Below, one piece after another: positions 25,312 through 36,300 of a stretch of DNA of 64,000 nt; the first letter of the stretch is position 1; each line of letters opens with the position of its first letter. The notes beneath the pieces are model-generated. The model saw only the letters and a list, made by a program, of their open reading frames with translations. It did no database searches and had not been told where the DNA came from. The translations under genes were made by a program, and so were the position numbers. This DNA comes from Catenulispora yoronensis (GTDB lineage: Bacteria > Actinomycetota > Actinomycetes > Streptomycetales > Catenulisporaceae). The DNA lies in assembly GCF_039531695.1 (NCBI RefSeq), contig NZ_BAAAQN010000015.1, positions 104,748 to 168,747 of the forward strand. The letters run 5' to 3'.

Positions 25312-27792
25312 AGACTCCGCAAATCCCTGGCGGCCGCCACCACCGCAGGTGTGCTGACCGGCGTCGCGGCGTTGACCTTGGCCCCGGCCGGGGCCTCGGC
25401 GACGCCGCCGACGTCCGGTTACACGATCACGATCGGTTCGTCGGGGTCCTTCGGCTACCCGACCGACACCCCGGCCTCGCCGTACATCGACAAGGACGGC
25501 TCGTTCTACTTCCAGCAGTCGGCCTCGCTGTACGGCGCCACCGATCCGCGGTACTGGGACTTCTACTCGGGCACCGACCTGGACAGCGCCACGCGCAACG
25601 CCACGATCAGCAACTCCGTCAACCCGTCCAACTCCTCGGACAAGAACAACGACACCACCTGGCGCTGCAACAACAGCCCGACCGGGCTGTCCGCCTCCTC
25701 GGCCGGCTCCGGTTCGGGCTACTCGCAGAAGAACTTCTGCGACCTGCTCGGCACCTGGGTCGACCCGGACACCGGCGACTGGTACGGGCTGGTGCACAAC
25801 GAGTTCACGCCTCAGCCGTTCGGCGACGGACTGCACTACGACTCCATCGACTACGCCGTGTCCCACGACCAGGGGAAGACCTGGAGCATCCAGGGACACG
25901 CCATCACCTCGCCGTACAGCACCACGCGCGGCGACACCACGGCGTTCCCGAACCAGACCTATTACTACGGGGACGGCGACCAGCGGCTGTTCGTGGACTA
26001 CGCGTCGGGGTACTTCTACGTCTACTACGGCTCGCGCGTCGTGCCGAAGGGCGGCGTCGGCGGCAGCACCGGCGGCCTGGCGCACGTCGCCCGGGCCCCG
26101 CTGTCCGGCAAGATGGCCGCCGGGACCTGGCAGAAGTGGTACAACGGCGCGTGGACGCAGCCCGGTGTCGGCGGCCTGGAGAGCAACATGGAGCCGACCG
26201 ACTCCACCAACCCCACCGGCTACACGCTCCCGGCCCACGACTACAACCCGGCCAATACCGGAACCGTGGACCAGCAGGTCGCGGCGGGGCTGCTGCCGTC
26301 GAAGTCCCCGCTGTTCGTCATGAACATCACCTATGACGCCTATCTGGGGCTGTATATCGGCGAGCCGGAGACCGTCGGCCAGACCGGCAACGAACCGCAG
26401 CAGTACTACGTCACCGACAACCTGGCGACGCAGAAGTGGTACTTCATCGGCAACTCCGGCAGCTACGTGTCGGGGTCCTGGTACCGGTGGTTCCTGGACG
26501 GCGCCAACAAGACCAATCCGATGATCGTCGGCAAGACGTTCCGCTCCTACTGCTCCATCTCCTGCGCCAACAACCAGGGCGGCACCTACGCCAACGAGAC
26601 GATCGACTCCGCCGCCCCGGCCGCGCCGCCGGTCGACACCACCAAGACCTACACCATCGGCACCGCCGGCGGCCGGGTCCTGGCCCAGGTCTCCGGCAGC
26701 TCGGCGACCACCTCGGACGCCGCCGCGACCGGCTCGGCGCTGGAGGCGTGGCAGTTCACCGCGAACGGCGACGGCTCCTTCCGCGTCGTCAACGCGAGCA
26801 GCGGCCAGGCCCTCGGCGTCGCCACCTCGACCGGGAACCGCGCGTGGGGCACCAAGCCCACCGTGACCGCGCTGTCCGGCAGCACCGGCACGGTCGGCCA
26901 GCAGTGGTTCGCCGTCCCGGTCACCGGCCAGAGCGGTGCCTTCCGGCTCGTGAACCGTTACAGCGGCCTGGTGCTCGGATTGTCGAGCACGTCGACGCGC
27001 ACCGCCGAGACCACGCCGCTGCGCGGCTGGACCGACACCAGCGGCACCAGCGTCGGCGGCGGCCGCACCGCGGCCGAACAGACCCTCACCTTCACCCCGG
27101 CGTCGACCTCGGGCGCCGAGACCGTGACCGTCGCCAACCCCGGGGCGCAGACCACGACCGTGAACACCGCGGCCAGTCTGCAGATCTCCGCCTCCGACAG
27201 CCAGAACAAGGCCCTGACCTTCTCGGCCACCGGCCTGCCCGCCGGCCTGGCGATCAGCGCCTCCGGCCTCGTCACCGGCACCCCGACCACGGCCGCGACC
27301 TCCACGGTCACCGTCACCGCCACGTCCGGCACCGCGACCGGGACCACCACCTTCAGCTGGACCGTGTCGGCCGCCGCGCCCAGCCTCAACGGCACCCACA
27401 CCCTGACGGCCTCCGGCCAGGCCCTCGACGACCCCAACCACTCAACCACCGCCGGGACGCAACTGATCACCTGGGCCCCCAACGGCGGCCCCAACCAGTC
27501 CTGGACGTTCACCCAGCAGGCCGACGGCACCTACCAGATCGTCAACCAGCAGTCGCAGCTCTGCATGGACGACAACGGCGGCGGCACCGCCGCGGGCACC
27601 GCTGTGATCCAGTGGACCTGCACCGGCGGCTCGAACCAGCACTGGACCGCCACCAAGTTGGCCGGCGGCGCCTACACGCTGACGAACGCCAAGAGCAATC
27701 TGCTGCTGACCACCGCGTCCACGGCCAATGGCGCGCTGGTGACGCAGCAGACGAACACCGGTTCGGCGCTCCAGCAGTGGACCATCGGCTGA
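25309..27792 (+). CDS. Secreted multidomain protein: propeller-like domain, two ricin domains, Ig-like domain
   Basis: An 827-residue secreted protein with a signal peptide (basic start, cleavage near AGASA). Residues about 35-440 form a domain rich in Trp/Tyr/Gly blades such as YAVSHDQGKTWS and WDFYSGTD, suggestive of a five-bladed sialidase or GH43-like propeller, but no catalytic set is certain. A first ricin-type domain follows (about 444-600), then a putative Ig domain (LPAGLAISASGLVTGTP, about 616-690), and a second ricin domain (about 692-827) that is close to the ricin domain of the upstream GH20 enzyme. The GTG 25309 start is preceded by GAAGGGAG. A carbohydrate-binding or hydrolytic role outside the cell is likely. 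Confidence 0.85.
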   Translation: MRLRKSLAAATTAGVLTGVAALTLAPAGASATPPTSGYTITIGSSGSFGYPTDTPASPYIDKDGSFYFQQSASLYGATDPRYWDFYSGTDLDSATRNATISNSVNPSNSSDKNNDTTWRCNNSPTGLSASSAGSGSGYSQKNFCDLLGTWVDPDTGDWYGLVHNEFTPQPFGDGLHYDSIDYAVSHDQGKTWSIQGHAITSPYSTTRGDTTAFPNQTYYYGDGDQRLFVDYASGYFYVYYGSRVVPKGGVGGSTGGLAHVARAPLSGKMAAGTWQKWYNGAWTQPGVGGLESNMEPTDSTNPTGYTLPAHDYNPANTGTVDQQVAAGLLPSKSPLFVMNITYDAYLGLYIGEPETVGQTGNEPQQYYVTDNLATQKWYFIGNSGSYVSGSWYRWFLDGANKTNPMIVGKTFRSYCSISCANNQGGTYANETIDSAAPAAPPVDTTKTYTIGTAGGRVLAQVSGSSATTSDAAATGSALEAWQFTANGDGSFRVVNASSGQALGVATSTGNRAWGTKPTVTALSGSTGTVGQQWFAVPVTGQSGAFRLVNRYSGLVLGLSSTSTRTAETTPLRGWTDTSGTSVGGGRTAAEQTLTFTPASTSGAETVTVANPGAQTTTVNTAASLQISASDSQNKALTFSATGLPAGLAISASGLVTGTPTTAATSTVTVTATSGTATGTTTFSWTVSAAAPSLNGTHTLTASGQALDDPNHSTTAGTQLITWAPNGGPNQSWTFTQQADGTYQIVNQQSQLCMDDNGGGTAAGTAVIQWTCTGGSNQHWTATKLAGGAYTLTNAKSNLLLTTASTANGALVTQQTNTGSALQQWTIG

Positions 27793-27821
27793 GCTGATTC
27801 CTGAGCAACGGAGGATTCGAT

Positions 27822-27855
27822 GGGCCGGGCGGTCGGCGACCCGACCGGCCGGCCC
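27822..27855. terminator. GC-rich hairpin after ricin-domain gene
   Basis: A 15-base stem with one mismatch and a four-base CGAC loop lies 30 bases downstream of the stop. It has no T tract but is strong enough to act as a terminator before the LemA unit. Confidence 0.6.
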
Positions 27856-28021
27856 GTCGGGGCTCCGTCACCGGACCATCGGCGGGCCCTGACCTGCGCG
27901 GTCACGAAGAGGTCTCACTTACGTCCTCACTAGGGAAAACCCGCATGCCGACCCCCCTCGCACCGGCCCACAATCTGTACCGATCGCGCGGATCGCCGCG
28001 CCGGGGAGTCGGGAAACGAAG

Positions 28022-28576
28022 ATGATGATCGGGCTCATCGCGGTCGGTGCCGCGATTGTACTTTTCCTGCTGTATCTGATCAGCCTGTACAACCGTCTGG
28101 TGCGGCGGCGCAACCAGGTCGACAACGCCTGGGGCCAGATCGACGTGCAGCTCAAGCGCCGTTACGACCTGATCCCGAACCTGGTGGAGACGGTGAAGGG
28201 CTACGCCTCCCACGAGCGCGGGATCTTCGACGCGGTGTCGGAGGCGCGCGCCCGCGCGGTCGGGGCCGGGGGTCCGCAGGCCGCCGCGGAGGCCGACGGA
28301 ATGCTGAGCGGGGCGCTGAAGTCGCTGTTCGCGGTCGCCGAGGCGTACCCGGACCTGAAGGCGAACACGAACTTCCTGTCCTTGCAGCAGGAACTGGCCA
28401 CGACCGAGGACCGCGCGGCGTACGCGCGCCAGTACTACAACGACGCGGTGCTGGGCTTCAACAACTCGGTCAGCACCTTCCCGACCGTGGTCTTCGCCGC
28501 AATGCTCGGCTTCCGCAGCCGCGAGTTCTTCCGCGCCGCCGGCGCCGAGACCGCGCCCGTCCGCGTGCAGTTCTGA
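28022..28576 (+). CDS. LemA-family membrane protein
   Basis: A 184-residue LemA protein: one N-terminal membrane helix (IGLIAVGAAIVLFLLYLISLY), then the conserved NRLVRRRNQVDNAWGQIDVQLKRRYDLIPNLVETVKGYASHE block (in pieces) and a helical bundle with AYPDLKANTNFLSLQQEL. LemA proteins are of uncertain function in bacterial envelopes. The next gene starts two bases later and encodes a DUF2207 protein, a typical partner, so the two form a transcription unit. Confidence 0.93.
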   Translation: MMIGLIAVGAAIVLFLLYLISLYNRLVRRRNQVDNAWGQIDVQLKRRYDLIPNLVETVKGYASHERGIFDAVSEARARAVGAGGPQAAAEADGMLSGALKSLFAVAEAYPDLKANTNFLSLQQELATTEDRAAYARQYYNDAVLGFNNSVSTFPTVVFAAMLGFRSREFFRAAGAETAPVRVQF

Positions 28577-28577
28577 C

Positions 28578-30560
28578 ATGCCCGCGGCCCTGACGCCGCA
28601 CCGCGCCCACACCACCGGCACGGCGTGGCACTGGAGCGATCTCAACGTGCCGCTGGCGCTGGCCGCCCTGGCGGCGGTGGCGCTGTGGCTGCTGGCGGTC
28701 CTGGCGGTGAAGGCGGTGACGCGTCCCCGGATGCCGCAGGCCGGGCCCAGGACGATGGACCTGCGTCCGGAGCCGCCGGCGGTGGCGGAGTTCCTGACCG
28801 GCGGCTGGGAGGTCGGCGGCAGCGCGGTGCAGGCGACGCTGGTGGACCTGGCGGGGCGCGGGCTGCTGGCGTTCGAGCAGGTGGGGCCGGATCCGCGGGA
28901 CACGATCGTGCGGGTGAAGGGGGACGGCTCGGCGGTGCCGGGGCAGGCGGTGCCGGGGCAGGCGGGGTCGGGCGGGTCGGCGGGGCACGGCTACACCGCC
29001 ATGGCTTCCACGGGGTACGCCGACCCGGGTACACCGGCGGCCGGGCTGGCCGGGCCGGGAGCGGGTCCGGGATCGGATCTGGCCGGGCCGGCCGGTCCGG
29101 GAGCAGGTCTGGCCGGGCCAGCCGGTCCGGGATCGGGTCCGAGCGGCCCGGCGATCGGGCTGACCATTCCGGCGGCCGGCGCCGCACCACGGTTGTACGG
29201 CGCGGTCGCGAACGAGGTCGGCGCGGCGCCCGCTCCCCTGCCCGCGACCCCCACAGTCGCGGGCCGCCCGATCCACGTCCCGGCCCGCGGCAACCCGGGC
29301 CCGCTCCTGCCCTTCGAGAAGCGGATCCTGCACCGCGTCACCGCGCTGGCCAGCGGCGGCGTCGTCCCGGCGCGGGCCCTGGCGCAGGGCACGAAGGACC
29401 AGGACGCCAAGTGGCACAAGGACTTCGACCGCGAGGTCGTCGCCGACGCCCGCGCCCGCGGCCTGTCCCGCGCCCGCTACGGCCCCGGGATCAAGGCCCT
29501 GCTGGTGGTCGCGGCGCTGGTGCCGGCGACGCTCGCGGCCGTCGCCGCGGCGAAAAGCCGGTCGAACGGTGACGGCAACGGCGGCCTGTTCGGCGCGGTG
29601 ATGATCGGCGCGCTGCTCGTCGTCGGCTCGCTCACCGGCGAGCGGGAGACCAAGGCCGGGCAGGAGGTCTGCTCGGCGTGGCTCGGGCTGCGGGACTGGC
29701 TGGCCGCCGACGAGCAGTTCCGGCGCCTGCCGCCGGCCGCGGTCGCGATCTGGGACCGGTATCTCGCGTTCGCCGCCGGGTTCGGCATCGCGCGCAAGAC
29801 CGTCGGCGCCCTGCCGCTCGGCGCCCGCGACGAGCGCCGGGCCTGGTCGACGTACGGCGGGGTGTGGCACGAGGTACGGCTGGGGTATGTCGTGGCGACC
29901 GAGCGCCGGGTCCGGCATCCGAAGCGGAGCGTGGTCATCGCGCTGCGCCGGATCGGCGCGTGTCTGGTGCTGGTGCCGGGGCTGGTGTGGATCGCCGTGC
30001 ACAAGCACTGGTTCGTGCGGCTGCCGCTGACCCACGGCACTGATGTGAAGGTGTTCACCACGATCGGGGTCGCGGTCGTCTGTGTGATCGTGAGCGTCTC
30101 GCTCTACAACGTCGGGAGCCGTCCGTCGAAGGGGCAGGTCTTCGCGATCGCGTTCTACCTCCTGGCTCCGAGCGCGCTGCTCTGGTTCGGCAGCCACAAC
30201 CTCACGATCAAGGACTTCGAGGTCTCCCACACCTATGTCGGGTACGGCGTCATCGCCCTCAGCACGCTGCTGTTGCTGGTGACGGCCTGGAACCTGGTGC
30301 TGTTGTTCGGGGCGCTGGCCGATCTGGCGCTGCGGGACACGATCGTCGGCGAGGTGGTCCGGATCCGGCAGCGCTCGGAGGACCGGCACCTCGCGGTCGA
30401 TCCGGGCGGGGTCGCGAAGGTCATGGCCTGGCCGGTGCCGACCGGGGCGTTCTGGAGCGTGGACGAGGGCGCGACGGTCAGCGTGCAGCGCGGCCGGTGG
30501 TTCGGCTACGTCTACGACGTCTCGGTCACGACCGCGTCGGCGCGGGGGGCGCTGTTCTGA
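28578..30560 (+). CDS. DUF2207-type membrane protein
   Basis: A 660-residue protein with an N-terminal membrane helix (LALAALAAVALWLLAVLAV), a winged-helix-like cytoplasmic segment (AVAEFLTGGWEVGGSAVQATLVDLAGRGLLAFEQ), a Gly/Pro/Ala repeat insertion (AGPAGPGAGLAGPAG type, about residues 150-195), then paired membrane helices (ALLVVAALVPATLAAVAAA, GAVMIGALLVVGSL) and several more near the C-terminus. It lacks the large N-terminal extracellular domain of classical DUF2207 proteins, so it is a shorter form. It is coupled to LemA. Function unknown. Confidence 0.8.
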   Translation: MPAALTPHRAHTTGTAWHWSDLNVPLALAALAAVALWLLAVLAVKAVTRPRMPQAGPRTMDLRPEPPAVAEFLTGGWEVGGSAVQATLVDLAGRGLLAFEQVGPDPRDTIVRVKGDGSAVPGQAVPGQAGSGGSAGHGYTAMASTGYADPGTPAAGLAGPGAGPGSDLAGPAGPGAGLAGPAGPGSGPSGPAIGLTIPAAGAAPRLYGAVANEVGAAPAPLPATPTVAGRPIHVPARGNPGPLLPFEKRILHRVTALASGGVVPARALAQGTKDQDAKWHKDFDREVVADARARGLSRARYGPGIKALLVVAALVPATLAAVAAAKSRSNGDGNGGLFGAVMIGALLVVGSLTGERETKAGQEVCSAWLGLRDWLAADEQFRRLPPAAVAIWDRYLAFAAGFGIARKTVGALPLGARDERRAWSTYGGVWHEVRLGYVVATERRVRHPKRSVVIALRRIGACLVLVPGLVWIAVHKHWFVRLPLTHGTDVKVFTTIGVAVVCVIVSVSLYNVGSRPSKGQVFAIAFYLLAPSALLWFGSHNLTIKDFEVSHTYVGYGVIALSTLLLLVTAWNLVLLFGALADLALRDTIVGEVVRIRQRSEDRHLAVDPGGVAKVMAWPVPTGAFWSVDEGATVSVQRGRWFGYVYDVSVTTASARGALF

Positions 30561-30570
30561 CCGGCACGCA

Positions 30571-30610
30571 CCGAGGCCCTGGACCGGAGGGGATCGGTCC
30601 AGGGCCTCGG
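30571..30610. terminator. Bidirectional terminator between DUF2207 gene and lon
   Basis: A perfect 15-base stem (CCGAGGCCCTGGACC and its complement) with a ten-base loop lies between the convergent gene ends, followed by CTCTTTCC on the plus strand. Confidence 0.85.
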
Positions 30611-30629
30611 CTCTTTCCACACGGAGTGC

Positions 30630-33227
<2,598 letters not shown>

Positions 33228-33254
33228 CTGCTGTGGCTCCCTACGAGAGGTAAG

Positions 33255-33273
33255 TTGAGTCTGACTCACTCAA
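33255..33273. promoter_or_regulatory. HAIR operator (HspR site) upstream of lon
   Basis: TTGAGT-N7-ACTCAA is a perfect match to the core of the HspR-associated inverted repeat (CTTGAGT-N7-ACTCAAG). It lies 28 bases upstream of the lon start. HspR represses heat-shock genes, including lon, in Streptomyces, so heat-shock control is well supported. Confidence 0.85.
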
Positions 33274-33376
33274 TGTCTGTGAGCCCTCTGGTGTTCCCCG
33301 GGCGGCGTTCGCTGTGAGCGATCAGATCCTCACCGACCGAGGGAGACGGCCTTCTCGCAGGTCAGAGCATGTGATG

Positions 33377-33779
33377 TCAGTGATGCCAGGGCAGGACGAC
33401 GACCTCCGCGGGAATGCGCCCGGCTACGAGATCGCGCAGAAGCTCGGGCAGTCCGAGGGGTATGACGCGCTCGGCGGTCGCGGCCAGTTCGTCGGCGGTC
33501 CACCAGCGGTGGCCGAGATAGGCGTCGGCCTCGGTGCCGGCCTTGGTGCCAGCTTGGGCATGGGCTTCAGTGTGGGCGTGGGCGTAGGTGCTGGTTCTTG
33601 TGTGGGCTTGAATGCTGGCTGGAGTGTCAGTGTCGGTGTCAGTACCGGTGTCGGGAGTCGGTGCCGGTGCCGGTCCATTTCCGGAACAAGAGGAGCCGGT
33701 CCTACGCGTCGACCAGCAGGACCCGCGCCGACACCCGCGCCTCGGCGGGCCGGGCGTCGGTCGCGTGGCCGTCGGTCAT
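33377..33779 (-). pseudogene. Decayed Nudix hydrolase with stop codon and lost Nudix box
   Basis: The start (ATG 33779) reads like a Nudix hydrolase: ARVSARVLLVDA, then an in-frame TAG at 33702-33704 where such proteins have an acidic residue, then DRLLLFRKWTG. The C-terminal part of the same family is present in another frame: YLGHRWWTADELAATAERVIPLG and the end VVVLPWHH at 33377. Between them the Nudix box is missing and replaced by about 135 bases of GT-rich low-complexity sequence (33535-33670). A stop, a frameshift and loss of the catalytic box make it a pseudogene. Confidence 0.8.
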
Positions 33780-33780
33780 G

Positions 33781-34284
33781 TCAGGCCCGGTACTGGTCGT
33801 GGCGGGCGTAGAGCTCGTCCCATTCCTCGGGGGTGAGCTGGCGGCCCTCGGCGCGGATCGCCGCGAGTTCCTCGAAGTACGGTTCGCGGGGCGCGCCGGG
33901 GGCGAACAGCACCAGCATCGAGGCGGCCGCGCCGGTGGTGTTGGCGAAGCTGTGGACGCCGCCGGGCGGGACGAACAGGTAGTCGCCGGCGGTGGCCTCG
34001 CGCCAGGTGTCGCCGTCGTAGAGGGCCACGCTGCCGTCGAGGATGAAAAAGGATTCGGAAAAGGTGCGGTGGTAGTGGCCCTCCTTGGCGGGGGTCGGTT
34101 CCGGGTCGGCGGGCAGCAGGTCCCATCGGTAGAGGCCGTACAGGCCGTCGGTGGTGGCGCCGGTGGAGAGCAGGCTGACGCGCGACCGCTGCCCGATGCG
34201 CAGTTCGGGATCGGTGGCGGCGGTGCGGAAGGTGGCGCTGACCTCGCCCTGGTCGGCGAGGTAGCGCGGCGACGGGTATGACAT
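33781..34284 (-). CDS. Cupin-domain protein
   Basis: A 167-residue single-domain cupin. Motif 1 is in HYHRTFSESFFILDGSVALYDGD, and motif 2 is GDYLFVPPGGVHSFANTT, with the usual metal-binding His and Glu. ATG 34284 (MSYPSPRYLADQGEV) is the family-like start; the longer upstream frame is not conserved in appearance. The C-terminal EEWDELYARHDQYRA is helical. It is divergent from an LLM monooxygenase and next to the Nudix remnant. The substrate is unknown. Confidence 0.85.
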   Translation of the reverse strand: MSYPSPRYLADQGEVSATFRTAATDPELRIGQRSRVSLLSTGATTDGLYGLYRWDLLPADPEPTPAKEGHYHRTFSESFFILDGSVALYDGDTWREATAGDYLFVPPGGVHSFANTTGAAASMLVLFAPGAPREPYFEELAAIRAEGRQLTPEEWDELYARHDQYRA

Positions 34285-34624
34285 GGCTTTGACCTTAGGG
34301 TGCCGGGCGGCGGCCGGGGTAGGGCCGATGCCGGCCCGGCGCGATGGGCCATTCGGTCCGGATCCTGAGACACGGAATCGCCGATATTGACGTTCTCTGA
34401 GAAGCGCTGTCATTCTCAAGACATGGGACGCGCCGCTTTTCTTGTGGCTCGCCGGCATGTCGATCTGGGACGTACCGCGAGCGCTATCTGTTCTGGGTGC
34501 GCTTAGCTCAATTCCGGAGCTGAGCTGCGGTTATCGCAGCCAATGAAGCAACAAGCTTCTGTCTCCGAAATATTCGGAGCCCTTTCCTCTTCGTATCCGA
34601 AGAATCCCATTTCAGAGAGCTCTC
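34285..34624. other. Divergent intergenic region with four dyads
   Basis: These 340 bases hold no gene. A TTCTC-T-GAGAA dyad (34393-34403) lies in the middle. In the leader of the LLM gene are three successive dyads: CTCCGAA-ATA-TTCGGAG (34563-34579), TCTTCG-TATC-CGAAGA (34588-34603) and GAGAGCTCTC (34615-34624), the last directly touching the start codon. The leader is AT-rich for this genome. Confidence 0.65.
34563..34624 (+). promoter_or_regulatory. Stacked palindromes in leader of LLM monooxygenase gene
   Basis: Three perfect dyads occur in 62 bases before ATG 34625 and could form consecutive RNA hairpins or operator sites. The only purine-rich ribosome-site candidate (AGAGAG) is itself inside the third dyad. 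It does not match a riboswitch class that I know. Confidence 0.45.
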
Positions 34625-35644
34625 ATGCTTCATCTCATCGCATCCCTGCACGTCCCCGGAAATCACGAGGTCGACGACTTCGTCGATCTCGCCCGGACCG
34701 CCGAGCGCGGCCTGCTGGACTCGGTGTTCCTCGACGACTTCCTCGCCCTGCCGGGGCCGGACAGCGTGGTCGCCGGCGGCCTGGAGCCGCTGACGCTGCT
34801 CGCCGCCGTGGCCACCGCCACCGAGCACATCGGCCTGATCACGACCGCCTCGACGACCTTCTCCGAGCCCTTCCCCCTGGCCCGTTCCCTGGCCTCGCTG
34901 GACCACATCTCGCACGGCCGCGCCGGCTGGAACATGGGGACCGGCGGCGGCCTGGACGAGGCGGCCAACTTCAGCATGGACGAGCCGGTCGAGGCCGCGG
35001 TCCGGTACGAGCGCGCGGCGGAGCTGCTGGACGTCGTCACGCAGCTGTGGGACAGCTGGGCCGACGACGCCACGGTGCGCCGCGAGCGCGTGCGGGAGAT
35101 CGAGCACATCGGCCTGTTCTTCAAGGTGCGCGGGCCGTTGAACGTGCGGCGGACCCCGCAGGGCTGGCCGCTGCTGGTGCACCGCGCCGAGCCCACGTCC
35201 GACGACATGGAGTTCGCCGCGCGGTACGCCGAGGTCGTGTTCACCGGCCAGCGGGACATCCGCGAGGCCGCCTCGTTCGCCTACGAAGTGAAGTCGCGCG
35301 CAGCGGCATACGGCCGCGAACCGTTCCTGCCACTGATCGTGCCCGGCCTGGTCCCGACCGGCTCGGCGGAACAGATCGCCGACCTGATGCAGGAATGGGC
35401 CGAGGCCGGCGCCGCGGACGGCTTCGCAGTGCACGCCCAAGCCGCACCCGGCGGCCTGCCCCGCTTCGTCGACCACGTGGTCCCGGTCCTGCAACGCCGC
35501 GGCCTGTTCCGCACCGCCTACGACGGCGGCACCCTGCGCGAACGCTTCGGCCTGCCCCGCCCCGAGGACCACTTCCCCGCCTTCGAGGCCCAGACCCTGC
35601 CCCGCCCGGCCCTCGCCTGGCCGGCCCTCGCCGCCGCCGTGTAG
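34625..35644 (+). CDS. Compact LLM-class flavin-dependent monooxygenase (NtaA/SnaA-like)
   Basis: The 339-residue protein matches the NtaA/SnaA/DszA monooxygenase group in LDSVFLDDFLALPGP, ATEHIGLITTASTTFSEPFPLARSLASLDHISHGRAGWNMGT (in pieces), and PLLVHRAEPTSDDMEFAARYAEVVFTGQRD. Members usually have about 440 residues; here the region between FLPLIVPGLVP and TGSAEQIADLMQEW is much shorter, a loss of roughly 80-100 residues. The C-terminal TLRERFGLPRP is normal. It may still be active as a compact form. FMNH2-dependent oxidation is the family reaction; the substrate is unknown. Confidence 0.82.
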   Translation: MLHLIASLHVPGNHEVDDFVDLARTAERGLLDSVFLDDFLALPGPDSVVAGGLEPLTLLAAVATATEHIGLITTASTTFSEPFPLARSLASLDHISHGRAGWNMGTGGGLDEAANFSMDEPVEAAVRYERAAELLDVVTQLWDSWADDATVRRERVREIEHIGLFFKVRGPLNVRRTPQGWPLLVHRAEPTSDDMEFAARYAEVVFTGQRDIREAASFAYEVKSRAAAYGREPFLPLIVPGLVPTGSAEQIADLMQEWAEAGAADGFAVHAQAAPGGLPRFVDHVVPVLQRRGLFRTAYDGGTLRERFGLPRPEDHFPAFEAQTLPRPALAWPALAAAV

Positions 35645-35879
35645 CGGCCACCATGAGCTCCGCGTCCCGTTCCTGCCGGCCGGGCGCGGATCAGACCGGG
35701 GCGGCCGGGTTGTGGGAGGGTCGGCCGCCCCGGGTTCACGGCGCTGTTCACGGCTCTACCGGCGCTGCGCGGTGAGCTGCTTCAGCACGGTTTCGAGGTC
35801 GCCGGTCCTGGCGCGTGGGGAAGGCCGCGCCCCAGAAAAACCAGAAGGCGTCCGCCACCCGCGCGCGTACCCTCGGCCC

Positions 35880-36275
35880 ATGGCATTCGAGGATCTGTTC
35901 GCCGAGGTCATGTCCACCTCCGACCGCTTCGGCCACCGCCAGCACGTGCACCTGACCTGGCTCGCGGTCCGCTCCGTGGGGACCGGCGAGGCCGTTTCGC
36001 TGGTCAGCACCGGGATTCAAGACACCGCCCGGTACGCGGGCGCGCCCCAGAAGTACCACGCCACGATGAGCCGCGCGTGGGTCGAGCTCGTCGGCCACCA
36101 CACCGACGCCCATCCCGTCGATGATTTCGATCGGTTCGCCGAGGGCAATCCGGAACTGCTCGACAAGCGGCTGCTGACCCGCTTCTACCACTCGGCCACG
36201 CTGGCCTCCGACGCGGCGCGCGCCGGGTGGGTCGGTCCGGATCGGGAGCAGTTCCCGTGGCTGGTGGAAGCCTGA
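35880..36275 (+). CDS. Hypothetical protein, conserved-looking
   Basis: A 131-residue soluble protein without a recognised domain name. It starts MAFEDLFAEVMSTSDRFGH and has a regular helical pattern, with the phrase DFDRFAEGNPELLDKRLLTRFYHSATLASDAAR that I associate with an uncharacterised actinobacterial family. ATG 35880 is favoured because sequence before it is low-quality coding. The HVHLTWLAVRS and HHTDAHP segments contain several His residues. It faces the LuxR gene tail to tail. No function is proposed. Confidence 0.7.
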   Translation: MAFEDLFAEVMSTSDRFGHRQHVHLTWLAVRSVGTGEAVSLVSTGIQDTARYAGAPQKYHATMSRAWVELVGHHTDAHPVDDFDRFAEGNPELLDKRLLTRFYHSATLASDAARAGWVGPDREQFPWLVEA

Positions 36276-36300
36276 TTCGCCGGCGGCCTTCCGGGCCTTC

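Noticed and set aside
28022..28576. LemA as part of a phage-defence or toxin unit
   Set aside because: LemA plus DUF2207 is a common envelope pair; there is no defence-type neighbour.
33314..33811. A Gly/Val-rich plus-strand frame (GVGLGAGLGASLG repeats)
   Set aside because: It is the antisense of the Nudix remnant and its simple-sequence insert; no ribosome site or family.
35756..36010. A minus-strand frame ending TGDLETVLKQLTAQRR, which looks like a real protein end
   Set aside because: Only about 20 codons look natural and the rest is antisense to the hypothetical protein at 35880; perhaps a gene relic, but not supportable.
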